This document shows, piece after piece, positions 1 to 7,956 of a DNA stretch of 11,472 nt. Position 1 is the first letter of the stretch, and every line of letters starts with the position of its first letter. The notes beneath the pieces were generated by a model. That model did not search any database, was not told the origin of the DNA, and was given only the letters and a program-made list of their open reading frames with translations. Made by a program: the position numbers and the translations under genes. The DNA is from Stephanodiscus triporus. Taxonomy: Eukaryota; Bacillariophyta; Thalassiosirophyceae; Thalassiosirales; Thalassiosiraceae. The stretch covers positions 1-11,472 of the forward strand of contig JALLAZ010000871.1 in the NCBI GenBank assembly GCA_036939755.1, written 5' to 3'.

Positions 1-242
1 TGGAACTCTTCGGGCTATTTTTCGCTAAAAAAAAGCAAAAAACTCCGAAAATCGAATTACGGCAGCCACCCATTGCTATGCCCCGGCTTTTACTGTATCG
101 TAGGTAACTACCTAGAGTGTACAATAAGTTACGAGTCGGCCATCTCCCCCCTCGGGCTCCCCCCGAGCGAAAACTCAGATCAGCGAAGAATATCATCTCA
201 AGTCGTCGCGAGCAAGAGACGCAGACGCAAAAGCAGGAAAGA
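1..242 (+). promoter_or_regulatory. 5' flank and probable promoter/5' UTR of the E2 gene
   Basis: No gene is visible upstream of the E2 start codon. The stretch has an A-rich patch near 27-44, a 14-bp inverted repeat at 101-114 (TAGGTA, 2-nt spacer, TACCTA) and a purine-rich segment just before the ATG. A 9-codon ATG reading frame at 78-107 would be an upstream ORF only if transcription starts to its left, which cannot be told from sequence. No clear TATA box is seen. Confidence 0.4.
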
Positions 243-1966
243 ATGGAGTTCTTTCCCAGCTTCGGAGGTGGAGGCAAGCGCAAAACACCACCTACCGAGA
301 GTGGCACGGGGTACGGTGGGCAACCGGGAGACACGAAGAAGCTAATAGCAGGTAGGAAGAAGGCCGAGAAAGCAAGCACCAAAGACGACAGAGCAAACGT
401 TCGTTTTCTCCAGCAGATGCAATCTCAACTGCAGAACGCAGACCACAGACTTAGATCGAAGAGGTCTGAATTTGATGACGAAGTTCGAAAGAAACTGTCC
501 ACTTTACTTGCAGATACGTTTCGTAACCAGGTTCCTACGGACTGGGACCAGCGTAAAGATTTGTACAAAGTCGCTCTGGACGTTTGTCGCACTCTTGCGA
601 CCAACGCATCGCTAGGGACAATATTTGGCCACAAGGACGAATCGGAGGGGGTGCTTTACTGGCTACTGGATTTCAGCCAACACGCCAAGGATATTTTGAA
701 CCGTCAATCTGAATTGGGCTGGACAGCAGAAGATGAAAACGATTTATTGTTGGCAACACATGTGATTGAAGTAGCAGAGGCAGCATTGAAGATCTCTCGG
801 CGTTGCCCGTCGAAGCCAGTTGCGGAGCTATCAGTGGTCTCATTAGGTGAACGTTACCAATCGAAGCTGGGTCCACTGCGATTTGATAGCGTGGACACGA
901 TGCAAAATGTGAGTGCAATAAAGGGTCACAATCGATATCACAGGATCCCTCCTGCTCTCTGCTCATTTTTATTCTGAATATGCTACCACAGCACTTCTTT
1001 TTGCAGAAGATGCCTACAGCACCATCACTTGACACACGCCTTCTATTCAAAGAATTGGTATCATACAGAACTGCACTGCCAGTAGAGTATGGGAGCAGCT
1101 GTTTCTGTCGGGTTATCAATAGTAGACTTGATATGGTTCGAGTCATGATTACAGGTCCAGACGAAAGCCCCTACGCCAACGGAATCTTTCTCTTTGACGT
1201 GAATCTTCCCTCAACTTACCCCCGAGTTTCTCCAAAGGTTCAATTTTTAACCACTGGAGGCGGATCGATTAGGTTCAACCCAAATCTCTATAATGATGGC
1301 AAGGTCTGCCTCAGTTTGCTCGGGACATGGTCTGGACCGGGATGGGTCAGCGGTCAATCGACATTGCTACAGGTACTTATTTCAATTCAATCGCTCATCC
1401 TCGTTCCAGATCCATATTACAATGAGCCCGCATGGGAGTCTTCCAGGGGAACAGCGCATGGAGCTGCCCAGAGTAAGGCTTACAACCAGAAAATTCGCAC
1501 GCACACCCTCTCCACCGCCATTGAATCACATCTTTCATCCATTTTGAGTTATAAGAATCCATATGTTGAATTCGAATCGGTAATGATCAATCACTTTTTG
1601 GAAAAACGCTCCCTAATTCAGCATGAGATCTGGTCATGGGTAAAGGATGATTCCAAACTCAAATCTATTGTTGATAAAATTTGTTCGCTATTGGAGCAAC
1701 TGAGCAATCGGGAGCGCGGTCTGGCTCGATCGAGGCGAATTCGTGGCACATCAGCCGTGGCAAAGAAGGCCACTGAAACCATCAACCTGTATGATTCAGA
1801 AGAGGATGAAACCTTCAATCCTCAAACCAAGAAGCCTCATAACGGTCCTGTTAAGTCGAACGAAACCATCGAGATCGACCTTTCCGACGACGAGGAGGAG
1901 AAAAAAGACGAAAAGGAAGGCAGTCGCACCGTCTGTGCCAAATCGAATAGTCTTATGTCTAACTGA
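243..1966 (+). CDS. BIRC6/UBE2O-class ubiquitin-conjugating enzyme (E2) with C-terminal SIM-like motifs
   Basis: Two exons, 243-908 and 1007-1966, join in phase 0 to give 541 residues. The UBC fold spans about residues 234-385. Its active-site region reads FNPNLYNDGKVCLS, with the predicted catalytic Cys323 and NPN (313-315) in place of the usual HPN. STLLQVLISIQSLI followed by a PYYNEP motif is characteristic of the BIRC6/UBE2O E2 class, which charges ubiquitin as a thioester and, in large animal members, combines E2 and E3 activity. Residues 1-222 are a Gly/Lys-rich leader, then a charged, probably helical region (50-90) and a helical stretch I do not recognise; no BIR domain is present. 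The tail is basic, then acidic, with INLYDSEEDE (481-490) and IEIDLSDDEEE (510-520), both resembling SUMO-interacting motifs. The ATG at 243 is the first in frame; the open frame to its left starts only at a GTG. No signal peptide is seen, so a cytosolic or nuclear location is likely. The UBC assignment is firm; substrates are unknown. Confidence 0.92.
909..1006 (+). other. Spliceosomal intron of the E2 gene (98 nt)
   Basis: The donor is AAT|GTGAGT at 909 and the acceptor is TTTTTGCAG|AAG ending at 1006, preceded by a T-rich tract. Removing it joins residue 222 to 223 in phase 0 and links two open frames that otherwise end or begin here. A nearer CAG at 988-990 would shift the frame by 16 nt, so it is unlikely to be the normal acceptor. 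Confidence 0.88.
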
Positions 1967-2098
1967 AATATAGCGGTCTATCCGAGATTAGATTATACAA
2001 TCATAAAATAGGGGGGCATCGATTCCCAAGAATAGAGATGTGTTTATTCCATGCGTTATGAATATTCTATCGCAAAAGTACCCTCAAGAGCATTGAAT
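1967..2098. other. Tail-to-tail spacer between E2 and CCT8
   Basis: This 132-bp AT-rich gap must hold the 3' UTRs and polyadenylation sites of two convergent genes, so their transcripts may overlap. A G6 run lies at 2011-2016. No hairpin or ORF of note is seen. Confidence 0.5.
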
Positions 2099-3760
2099 CT
2101 ACACCATGCCTCCACCTACACCTCCACCACCTGACTGTTTTGACATGATGATTTGGTCAACCCTCAACACCGTCAGTGCTGCATCAATTGCAAGTTTCAA
2201 AGCTGAGGCCTTGGTGTAATACAAATCCAGCACACTAGTTTGATCCATCACTCCCGAGGCACCGGTGATCCCCATCGCATCGATATCAACCCCGGCGCTG
2301 AGTTTTCCACCGGCATGAGCGGCTCCCAAGGCGGCGAGGACGATACTCTGATCCAACCCCGCATTCTCGGCCAAGGTTCGGGGCACGACCTCGAGTGCCT
2401 TTCCAAAGGCTCTAATGGCATACTGATCCAATCCAGGACACGTATCAGCGAAGGCGCGGACCTTCAGCGCCATTTCCATCTCTGTGGCGCCAGCGCCGGG
2501 CACAAGCTTTCCATCCTTGCACGCCGTTTTCGCGGCATGCACGCCATCGTCGATTGCTCTTTCCAAGTCGGCCAACACCGACGAAGTTGATGCCCTCAGC
2601 ACGATGGTGGACAATTTGCTAGTTTTGGACCCCTCGGATTGGGAAAATATGGTCACGGGCCTGCCACCCACTTCCCTCTGGCAGATGCTATCGCAATGTC
2701 CCATCTCGTCCGGCGTGGGCGCCCCCAACCTCACCAATGCCGTCGCGCCCGTGGCAACGCACAGCCTGCGGAGCTCCCACTTGCTCCCGATCTTGAGACA
2801 CAGCATGCCATACCTCTCGATGAAGTGCAATGCCATCTCCGATACGGTCCCTCCCGCGACGCAAACTTTGACGCCAGAGTCGGCGATGCTCTTGATGACC
2901 TCCTCCATCTTCTTTTCCTCGGACCTGTTGTAGCTCTTCAGGTCGTCGGCGTTCTTCATCAGGACGGTGCCCTTGGCCTCGGTGGCGCTGGCCTCGATGC
3001 CGCATCCAAAAACGACGACCTTGGCGTCTGTCGCGGAGGTGAGAGTCGTCTCGAGGCCGCGGAGGGCGACGAAGCCGTGAACCACGTGGGATTGCGAGAT
3101 GTCCCCCCCGAGGATCTTGGCAACGCGGACGGATTCGACGGAGAAGGACGCAGGTCCGGTGGAGGACGACGACATCGTCCCGAGGCAAGCCTCGGCGACG
3201 AGAGGGGCCAGGATGTCCTCGGAGCCGAGGTACTTCGCCGCCAACACCGGCTTGACCACCCTCACCAGCTCCTCCTTCGCCCTCCCGTCGGTCATCGGCC
3301 TGACCAGCTGCGCCATGGGGGGAAGGAAGTCGTCCAGAAGCTTATCGCCCGCCTTGGAGTAGCCCGACACCACGTCGGAGGGGTGCAATCCCATCCGGAA
3401 CAGATCCACGGTCTGCGCGAGGAGCTCGCCCGCGAAGCTGACTACCAAATTCGTCCCGTCGCCGCATTCGAAGTCCTGCGCCTCCGCGGCGAGCTGCAGC
3501 ATCCTCGCGGCGGGGTGTTCGATTTCCAGGGACTTGACGATCGTCGCGCAGTCGGACGTGACGATGATCTTCCCCAGGTGATTCACGACGAGCTTGTTCA
3601 TGCCGTTCGGGCCGAGGGAGGTGCGGGTGATGGTGGATATCTCTTGACAAGCCTCGACGTTACGGAGGGTGGCGCCCTCGAGGCCCTCCATGGCACGATG
3701 GCCCTTCTTGAGCATGCCGCCGATGCCGGCGGCTTGGTTGTAGGCCATTGATTGAGCCAT
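2099..3760 (-). CDS. CCT8: T-complex protein 1 subunit theta (CCT8)
   Basis: A single exon encodes 553 residues, the usual length for CCT subunits. It is the theta subunit of the cytosolic TRiC/CCT chaperonin, the ATP-driven double ring that folds actin, tubulin and many WD40 proteins. Group II chaperonin signatures are present: GPNGMNK at 50-56, the ATP-site GDGTN at 100-104, VPGAGATE at 420-427 and DQIIM at 535-539. Theta-specific resemblance includes RNVEACQEI near the N-terminus, EIEHPAARM at 79-87, SKWELRRLC at 326-334 and DEMGHCDS at 351-358. The C-terminus is a short Gly-rich tail (SGGGGVGGGMV) rather than the acidic tail of the animal protein. The ATG at 3760 has purines at -3 and +4 and is followed by the expected N-terminal region. 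G+C content is clearly higher in the 5' half than near the stop codon. It shares a short divergent promoter with the FABP-like gene. Confidence 0.97.
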   Translation of the reverse strand: MAQSMAYNQAAGIGGMLKKGHRAMEGLEGATLRNVEACQEISTITRTSLGPNGMNKLVVNHLGKIIVTSDCATIVKSLEIEHPAARMLQLAAEAQDFECGDGTNLVVSFAGELLAQTVDLFRMGLHPSDVVSGYSKAGDKLLDDFLPPMAQLVRPMTDGRAKEELVRVVKPVLAAKYLGSEDILAPLVAEACLGTMSSSSTGPASFSVESVRVAKILGGDISQSHVVHGFVALRGLETTLTSATDAKVVVFGCGIEASATEAKGTVLMKNADDLKSYNRSEEKKMEEVIKSIADSGVKVCVAGGTVSEMALHFIERYGMLCLKIGSKWELRRLCVATGATALVRLGAPTPDEMGHCDSICQREVGGRPVTIFSQSEGSKTSKLSTIVLRASTSSVLADLERAIDDGVHAAKTACKDGKLVPGAGATEMEMALKVRAFADTCPGLDQYAIRAFGKALEVVPRTLAENAGLDQSIVLAALGAAHAGGKLSAGVDIDAMGITGASGVMDQTSVLDLYYTKASALKLAIDAALTVLRVDQIIMSKQSGGGGVGGGMV

Positions 3761-4021
3761 CCTCTTGTTTATTTGTAATGATTATTGCTATTCCCCGGCG
3801 ATGGATTTGATGAGCTATGGATAGCTGGCTTGAGCGCAATGCCAAACTCAGAAGACCAAAGGACGAATGCGATCGACAATCGACGGTGGAGGATTTCCGT
3901 GGCGTAAAGTATGGACGAATGTATATCTACGATACCTATCTACATATATATTTACTCTTGATACGATACTTACTAAGGTACTTTGCGTAACTAAGGGGGA
4001 AAAACGAAAAACAAACCCACC
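3761..4021. promoter_or_regulatory. Shared divergent promoter of CCT8 (-) and the FABP-like gene (+)
   Basis: The 261 bp between the two start codons has no credible coding frame and becomes AT-rich toward the right. A TATA-like CATATATATTTA lies at 3943-3954, about 70 bp before the plus-strand ATG. Short GATAC repeats (GATACCTATC, TGATACGATACTTAC) fall at 3930-3971. The head-to-head arrangement suggests a bidirectional promoter; TATA use is inferred from position only. Confidence 0.5.
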
Positions 4022-4585
4022 ATGACCAAGCCAATCGCATCAGGGGGGGGTCTGGGCACCATGAACGGGACGTGGATCCTAGACAAAAGGAGGGGATCTC
4101 CATCCATGCGCGGTTATCTCGAGACGATGGGAGTGACAGAACTAGCCATAGAAGCGCATGAGAAGGGAGAATCCGAGCATGAGACCCTCAACATTATCGA
4201 ATTTGACGACGTGTACTTCAAGATAAAGAAGTTGAGCCGCGTGACGGACTTAGATTTGGAGTTAAAACTGGGGGAAGAGTTCCGACAGACTCTCCCCGGC
4301 GATAGGGTGAAGACGGTGCTGGCGACGTCCGACAATCCCGGCAAGAGTGTCAGGATCGTAAGCCGGATGCCTACCATGAATGGTATGGCCACGGTGGTAG
4401 ACACCAAAACTCTGCAGAGAGAGGGGAACATATTGGTATTGGTTCAAACATTGGTGATTTCGAACGAGCGATTGGGTAGGGAACATACCACCATTAGATA
4501 CTTCGTACCCTACGAGCACGCTGAGCTGCCAGCTGCGGCTGTAACGGCGAAAGGTACAGAGTTGAAGCACCTGAAAGAGAGTTAG
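4022..4585 (+). CDS. Small FABP-like (calycin-fold) putative lipid-binding protein
   Basis: The single exon encodes 187 residues. The ATG sits in a strong context (CCCACCATGACC); a second in-frame ATG at residue 14 also has a good context and lies just before the domain. From residue 16 the pattern recalls the intracellular lipid-binding (FABP/CRABP) family: GTW at 16-18, YLETMGV at 32-38, alternating beta-strand-like segments, LGEEF at 83-87 and a terminal strand TTIRYF at 156-161. The domain length, about 145-150 residues, fits a ten-strand calycin barrel. FABPs carry fatty acids or other hydrophobic ligands in the cytosol. The canonical R-x-Y carboxylate pair near the C-terminus is not cleanly preserved (R159-Y160 are adjacent), so the ligand cannot be predicted. 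No signal peptide or membrane segment is seen. An 8-G run in the leader (codons 8-10) is a possible site of sequencing error. Fold assignment is by eye and moderate; a real expressed gene is likely. Confidence 0.65.
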   Translation: MTKPIASGGGLGTMNGTWILDKRRGSPSMRGYLETMGVTELAIEAHEKGESEHETLNIIEFDDVYFKIKKLSRVTDLDLELKLGEEFRQTLPGDRVKTVLATSDNPGKSVRIVSRMPTMNGMATVVDTKTLQREGNILVLVQTLVISNERLGREHTTIRYFVPYEHAELPAAAVTAKGTELKHLKES

Positions 4586-4808
4586 AGGAATCTTTGGGCT
4601 CGCGTTCATTGGATGCATGACAGTCCTTAAAGGTTCCAATTACTTATTCTCGTGGAGCTTGATTTACAGTTGCCATGGTGGTCAACCGGTGGTCTGCGTT
4701 TCGAACTGCGAAGATCTTGAACGCAAGTTGACCAGCACGTCACCACATTATGTACTGTACATTTTCATACCAGAAATGCCCATTCAATTCGTTGATTCTT
4801 CTTAAAGA
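4586..4808. other. Tail-to-tail spacer between the FABP-like gene and EIPR1
   Basis: This 223-bp region should contain both 3' UTRs. A 62-codon open frame at 4617-4805 has no recognisable domain and ends at the boundary, so it is treated as chance. No RNA gene or notable hairpin is seen. Confidence 0.45.
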
Positions 4809-6533
4809 CTATAGTAAGATTTTGTACTTTTCTTTACTGGGAACATGGTGCACAACGATCGCTCCATCATAGGATAAAGTTGCATATACCCAGGGGTCGT
4901 CGGCGCTCCAAGCAAGATCAGCAGTGACGTCAGAGCATTCAAATCGTTTTACTCTAATGTCTTGGGCATTAGATTCGTTTCTCGGTGACATGCTTTTGTT
5001 TTCCTTTTCAGATTCGTCTTCACCATCATCACTTTTAGGCTTCCAATAATCTTTCGCTGGCACATTATCCTCTTCTTCGTTGGCTGTATCTTTCCTCTTC
5101 CCGTCTTCCATATCACTTCCCTCGCTAATTTCACCGTCGTTCTCTTCATCGCCATTCAACTCCAGCAACGGAGCAGACGAGCAGCTTGAAATTCGCCACA
5201 AGTTTGCAATACCATCGGAACCACCTGAGAGAACCAACTGGTCATGAAAAGGATTGTAGATCGCACGCGTCGTCCAATGAGAATGCCCCCCACGAACTGC
5301 CTTGAGCATCGGAGGCGGAAACGACAGGTCATTGTCATTTCCACTGCTCGATAAATGCATTCTCAAATCCCAAAACTTCATGACGCCATCCATACCCGCC
5401 GTGACGACCACATTTGATTGCAAGTGGTTATGACATACATCGGCAACTCCATACCGATGTGCAGAACGAATAGCTCCCAAACCACTGCTAGACGCAGAAC
5501 AGCGCATATCGTAAGCAACCACGTCCACGCCAGAAGTAGCCAATATGTGATTTGTGTCATGAGGGTCCCAGGAGACGCGCCGTGGCAATGCGGCGCTCAT
5601 TGCGGCCAGTTTTCCAAATCGGTTACTACCTTGTTTTCGAGAAGATTCAACTTCACTTCCTTGAGTAGACCAAACCTCCTTTACATCAGCATCAGATAGG
5701 GATGATATGTCCCAGAGAGAGATGGGAGACTGAGCATCCCATCCAACGGTGATGAGGTTCCCCCCCCCCCCATTGGAGGAGGTGTCCGCTAAGTCATAAA
5801 GGGCATCTCCCGAGGAGTTCGATGGGGCGAGGAGAGGGTTCCACAAGATTTGTCCCACGCGTTGCTCCCAGCCAGATGACGGAGATGACGACTTCCCGAC
5901 TCCGTGAGGAATGGTAACAACCCGTTCCAATTTCGGAGAATAGTTCGAACTATCGTCGTATACATCATCGTTCGGGTCCGAGAGGCGCCACAGAGTAGTC
6001 CTAAACGTCGTCAAAGGAATTTTCTTCATCTGCTCTTCGTCCTCGCTCCCCGTGGCATTGGCGGAAAACGCCGCCCCGCCGCCGCAGGTGACGACCCAAT
6101 CCCCCCGCACGGGATGGCATCCCATCGCCCATACCTCTCCCGTCGGATGCGCCCACGACGATTTTTCAGCGAGTTCGTGATTATCCTCGTGATACTGGAG
6201 CAGATAGAGCCGATTGGTCCGCCCCTCGTCGTCTTCCTCGATGATGACACCGCCGTTGCCATCCCCCCCATCGTCGCAGTCGTTTCCTTCGCTCAATTTC
6301 GATACGGATGGAATCGACGAGCCTACTAAAAACTTATGAATGTTACATGCCGCGGACGCTTCCAAATAGTCTTCATCGTCGTCCCATCCGGCGTCCGCGT
6401 TGCCGTCGTCGCCATCGTCGTCGTTCGCGGCTTTTGGGTTAGGCTTGGACGACGACTTGGAAGCCGGAGCCACCGCCGACAGAGTTCGGCAGGGCCGGTT
6501 GAGTGAGTAGTCTATGTTTTGGTCGGAAAACAT
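4809..6533 (-). CDS. EIPR1: EIPR1/TSSC1-type WD40 protein (EARP/GARP-interacting)
   Basis: The first ATG in frame is at 6533; the open frame further upstream begins only with TTG. This gives 574 residues, against about 390 in the animal protein. In animals EIPR1 is a beta-propeller that binds the EARP/GARP tethering complexes and acts in endosomal recycling and dense-core vesicle biogenesis. Family landmarks appear in order: an N-terminal SLNRPCRTLSAVAP followed by HKFLVGS (67-72), HPTGEVWAMGCHP (129-141), a strand ending in TLWRLSD (180-186), ISLWDI (271-276), VVAYDMR (338-344), AGMDGVMKFWDLR (379-391), GGHSHWTTRAIYNPFHDQLVLS (split by blades, 415-436), GGSDGIANLWRIS (437-449), and DPWVYATLSYDG ending in KYKILL. 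The extra length comes from acidic or serine-rich inserts at about 24-60, 80-104, 235-257 and 460-525, probably disordered loops. A 12-base homopolymer encodes GGGG at 254-257. It is divergent from the SRY1-like gene. Confidence 0.9.
   Translation of the reverse strand: MFSDQNIDYSLNRPCRTLSAVAPASKSSSKPNPKAANDDDGDDGNADAGWDDDEDYLEASAACNIHKFLVGSSIPSVSKLSEGNDCDDGGDGNGGVIIEEDDEGRTNRLYLLQYHEDNHELAEKSSWAHPTGEVWAMGCHPVRGDWVVTCGGGAAFSANATGSEDEEQMKKIPLTTFRTTLWRLSDPNDDVYDDSSNYSPKLERVVTIPHGVGKSSSPSSGWEQRVGQILWNPLLAPSNSSGDALYDLADTSSNGGGGNLITVGWDAQSPISLWDISSLSDADVKEVWSTQGSEVESSRKQGSNRFGKLAAMSAALPRRVSWDPHDTNHILATSGVDVVAYDMRCSASSSGLGAIRSAHRYGVADVCHNHLQSNVVVTAGMDGVMKFWDLRMHLSSSGNDNDLSFPPPMLKAVRGGHSHWTTRAIYNPFHDQLVLSGGSDGIANLWRISSCSSAPLLELNGDEENDGEISEGSDMEDGKRKDTANEEEDNVPAKDYWKPKSDDGEDESEKENKSMSPRNESNAQDIRVKRFECSDVTADLAWSADDPWVYATLSYDGAIVVHHVPSKEKYKILL
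5760..5771 (+). repeat. C12 homopolymer within the EIPR1 coding sequence
   Basis: Twelve consecutive C on the plus strand (G12 in the coding strand) encode four glycines between Asn253 and the next Asn in a variable loop. The current length keeps the frame. Runs of this length are prone to slippage and to sequencing miscalls. Confidence 0.9.
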
Positions 6534-6680
6534 CGTTCCAACGCTGGCGTGCCTAGCCTGCGTGAGCAAAGTATGTGATGTGAATGAGCAGAGAGGGGCA
6601 AAAAAGGGGTGGGAGATTTAGCGATCAGCGACAAACCTCTAAACACAACAAAAATCTCCGACAAAACACCACCTCCTGAT
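6534..6680. promoter_or_regulatory. Shared divergent promoter of EIPR1 (-) and the SRY1-like gene (+)
   Basis: Only 147 bp separate the two ATG codons. The right part is purine-rich (GAGAGGGGCAAAAAAGGGGTGG begins at about 6591), then A/C-rich up to the plus-strand start, as in a short 5' UTR. No TATA box stands out. Both reading frames remain open here but lack an ATG, so the region is assigned as noncoding. Confidence 0.45.
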
Positions 6681-7679
6681 ATGGATCTGCCCACATATCA
6701 AGACGTGGTCGACGCATCGAAGGTCCTCCACTCCGTTGCCCATCATACCCCTATCCAAACGAGCCGCATACTCGACGGCGAGCTTGGCGTTAAGGCGTTC
6801 ATTAAATGCGAGAACTTTCAAAGAATGGGCGCATTCAAATTTCGCGGTGGATACAACGCGATCAGTCATTACAATACCGCTGGCGACCTGAAGCACGTCC
6901 TCACTTATTCGAGCGGCAACCACGCGCAGGCTATCGCGCTAGCCTCCACGATGCACGGGGTAAAGTCCACGATAATCATGCCCACGGACGCACCCTCTCT
7001 CAAATTGAAAGCGACTCAATCCTACGGTGGTGACATTTATTTCTACGACAGGTACAAAGAAAATAGAGATGAAGTTGCAGAACGAGTCAAAATGACGTTG
7101 CCGGCGGTGGGCACGGAGTTCATTCCACCATACGATCACAAGTATGTGATTGCAGGACAGGGGACGGTTGGAAAAGAGATGATTGAAGATTTGCAATCGA
7201 AGTCCATCACTCTTGACTATCTCTTTGTGTGTGTTGGAGGGGGGGGTCTCATCAGTGGAATCGGTCTAGCGGTCAAGGCGTTGTCACCGCACACACAAAT
7301 CATTGGGGTGGAACCTGAAGCTGGTAACGATGCACAGCAATCTCTACAGCAGGGACGAATTGTTCATATTGAAACACCCCACACCATTGCAGATGGAGCG
7401 CAAACTCAGCATTTGGGTGAATTGACTTTTGCGATCATGTCGAGGCACGTATCACAAATAATTACCGTTACTGACGCGGAACTTGTTGACGGCATGAAGT
7501 TCTTCGGCGAAACGATGAAGATGGTGGTAGAGCCCACGGGCTGTTTGGGATTGGCCGGTTTACGTAAAATGGTGAAGAGTGGAGAGGTCCCGAAAGATAG
7601 TTATTGTGGGATAGTGATATCAGGTGGCAATATCGATTTGAAGAGATATTGTGATTTGATTTCTTCGTCTCTCACTTGA
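6681..7679 (+). CDS. SRY1: PLP-dependent threo-3-hydroxyaspartate ammonia-lyase / serine racemase family
   Basis: A single exon of 332 residues begins at the first in-frame ATG, and its opening DLPTYQDVV aligns with the start of yeast SRY1. The fold-type II PLP signatures are present: GAFKFRG with the Schiff-base Lys53, SSGNHAQA at 77-84 gripping the cofactor, the phosphate-binding loop VGGGGL at 185-190, and SGGN at 314-317. EPEAGND (211-217) supplies the residues (E211, G215, D217) that bind a divalent metal in serine racemases. IADGAQTQHLG (236-246) and PPYDH (149-153) resemble SRY1 closely. Yeast SRY1 deaminates L-threo-3-hydroxyaspartate to oxaloacetate and ammonia; relatives racemise or dehydrate serine or deaminate threonine. 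There is no C-terminal ACT domain, so it is not the regulated biosynthetic threonine deaminase. No targeting peptide is evident, so it is probably cytosolic. The family is certain; the exact substrate is inferred from similarity. Confidence 0.88.
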   Translation: MDLPTYQDVVDASKVLHSVAHHTPIQTSRILDGELGVKAFIKCENFQRMGAFKFRGGYNAISHYNTAGDLKHVLTYSSGNHAQAIALASTMHGVKSTIIMPTDAPSLKLKATQSYGGDIYFYDRYKENRDEVAERVKMTLPAVGTEFIPPYDHKYVIAGQGTVGKEMIEDLQSKSITLDYLFVCVGGGGLISGIGLAVKALSPHTQIIGVEPEAGNDAQQSLQQGRIVHIETPHTIADGAQTQHLGELTFAIMSRHVSQIITVTDAELVDGMKFFGETMKMVVEPTGCLGLAGLRKMVKSGEVPKDSYCGIVISGGNIDLKRYCDLISSSLT

Positions 7680-7956
7680 CAATAATATCATCTACTCTAC
7701 TCTAGTTGATAGTCAGTTGACTTTCATTCAATAATTCATCTTATGTAGATTTCATTCGGCTTAGCAAACTAGCTAAAGTCAGCGAATACCATATGCAGGG
7801 ATACTTGAGAGGCAACAGTATTCCAGATGCTAGAAAAAACGGGGCGAAACAAAATAACTGCAATCTTATCTGGGATCACTTGTATCAACCCCCATTCTGA
7901 GATCACAACTCTAAATGAAGCAAAGCTGTAACAAAAAACAATGATTAATTGCACAT
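7680..7956. other. Tail-to-tail spacer between the SRY1-like gene and Derlin
   Basis: This 277-bp AT-rich region has no credible ORF. It holds a short inverted repeat AGTCA-GT-TGACT at 7711-7722 and a possible small hairpin TTAGC/GCTAA at 7761-7776. Both are too short to call as functional elements. The 3' ends of two convergent transcripts must lie here. Confidence 0.45.

Noticed and set aside
78..107. Nine-codon upstream ORF before the E2 gene
   Set aside because: The transcription start is unknown, so it may not be in the mRNA.
117..242. N-terminal extension of the E2 reading frame
   Set aside because: The extension starts at GTG, not ATG; the first in-frame ATG is at 243.
2639..3751. 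370-codon open frame on the plus strand opposite CCT8
   Set aside because: It lies wholly antisense to the clear CCT8 gene in its GC-rich half, where stops are rare in all frames. The translation is low-complexity and has no domain.
4617..4805. 62-codon open frame after the FABP-like gene
   Set aside because: Short, no recognisable motif, and located where two 3' UTRs must be.
4925..4932. Perfect CRE palindrome TGACGTCA
   Set aside because: It lies inside the EIPR1 coding sequence near the 3' end (codons for Ser-Asp-Val-Thr), far from a promoter; probably chance.
6534..6569. 12-codon N-terminal extension of EIPR1
   Set aside because: The extension begins with TTG; the ATG at 6533 gives an N-terminus of the expected length compared with animal EIPR1.
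6609..6680. 24-codon N-terminal extension of the SRY1-like enzyme
   Set aside because: It begins with GTG, and the ATG at 6681 aligns with the start of yeast SRY1.
7761..7776. Small hairpin TTAGC/GCTAA in the SRY1-Derlin spacer
   Set aside because: Five-base arms are expected by chance in AT-rich DNA, and eukaryotic genes do not need such terminators.
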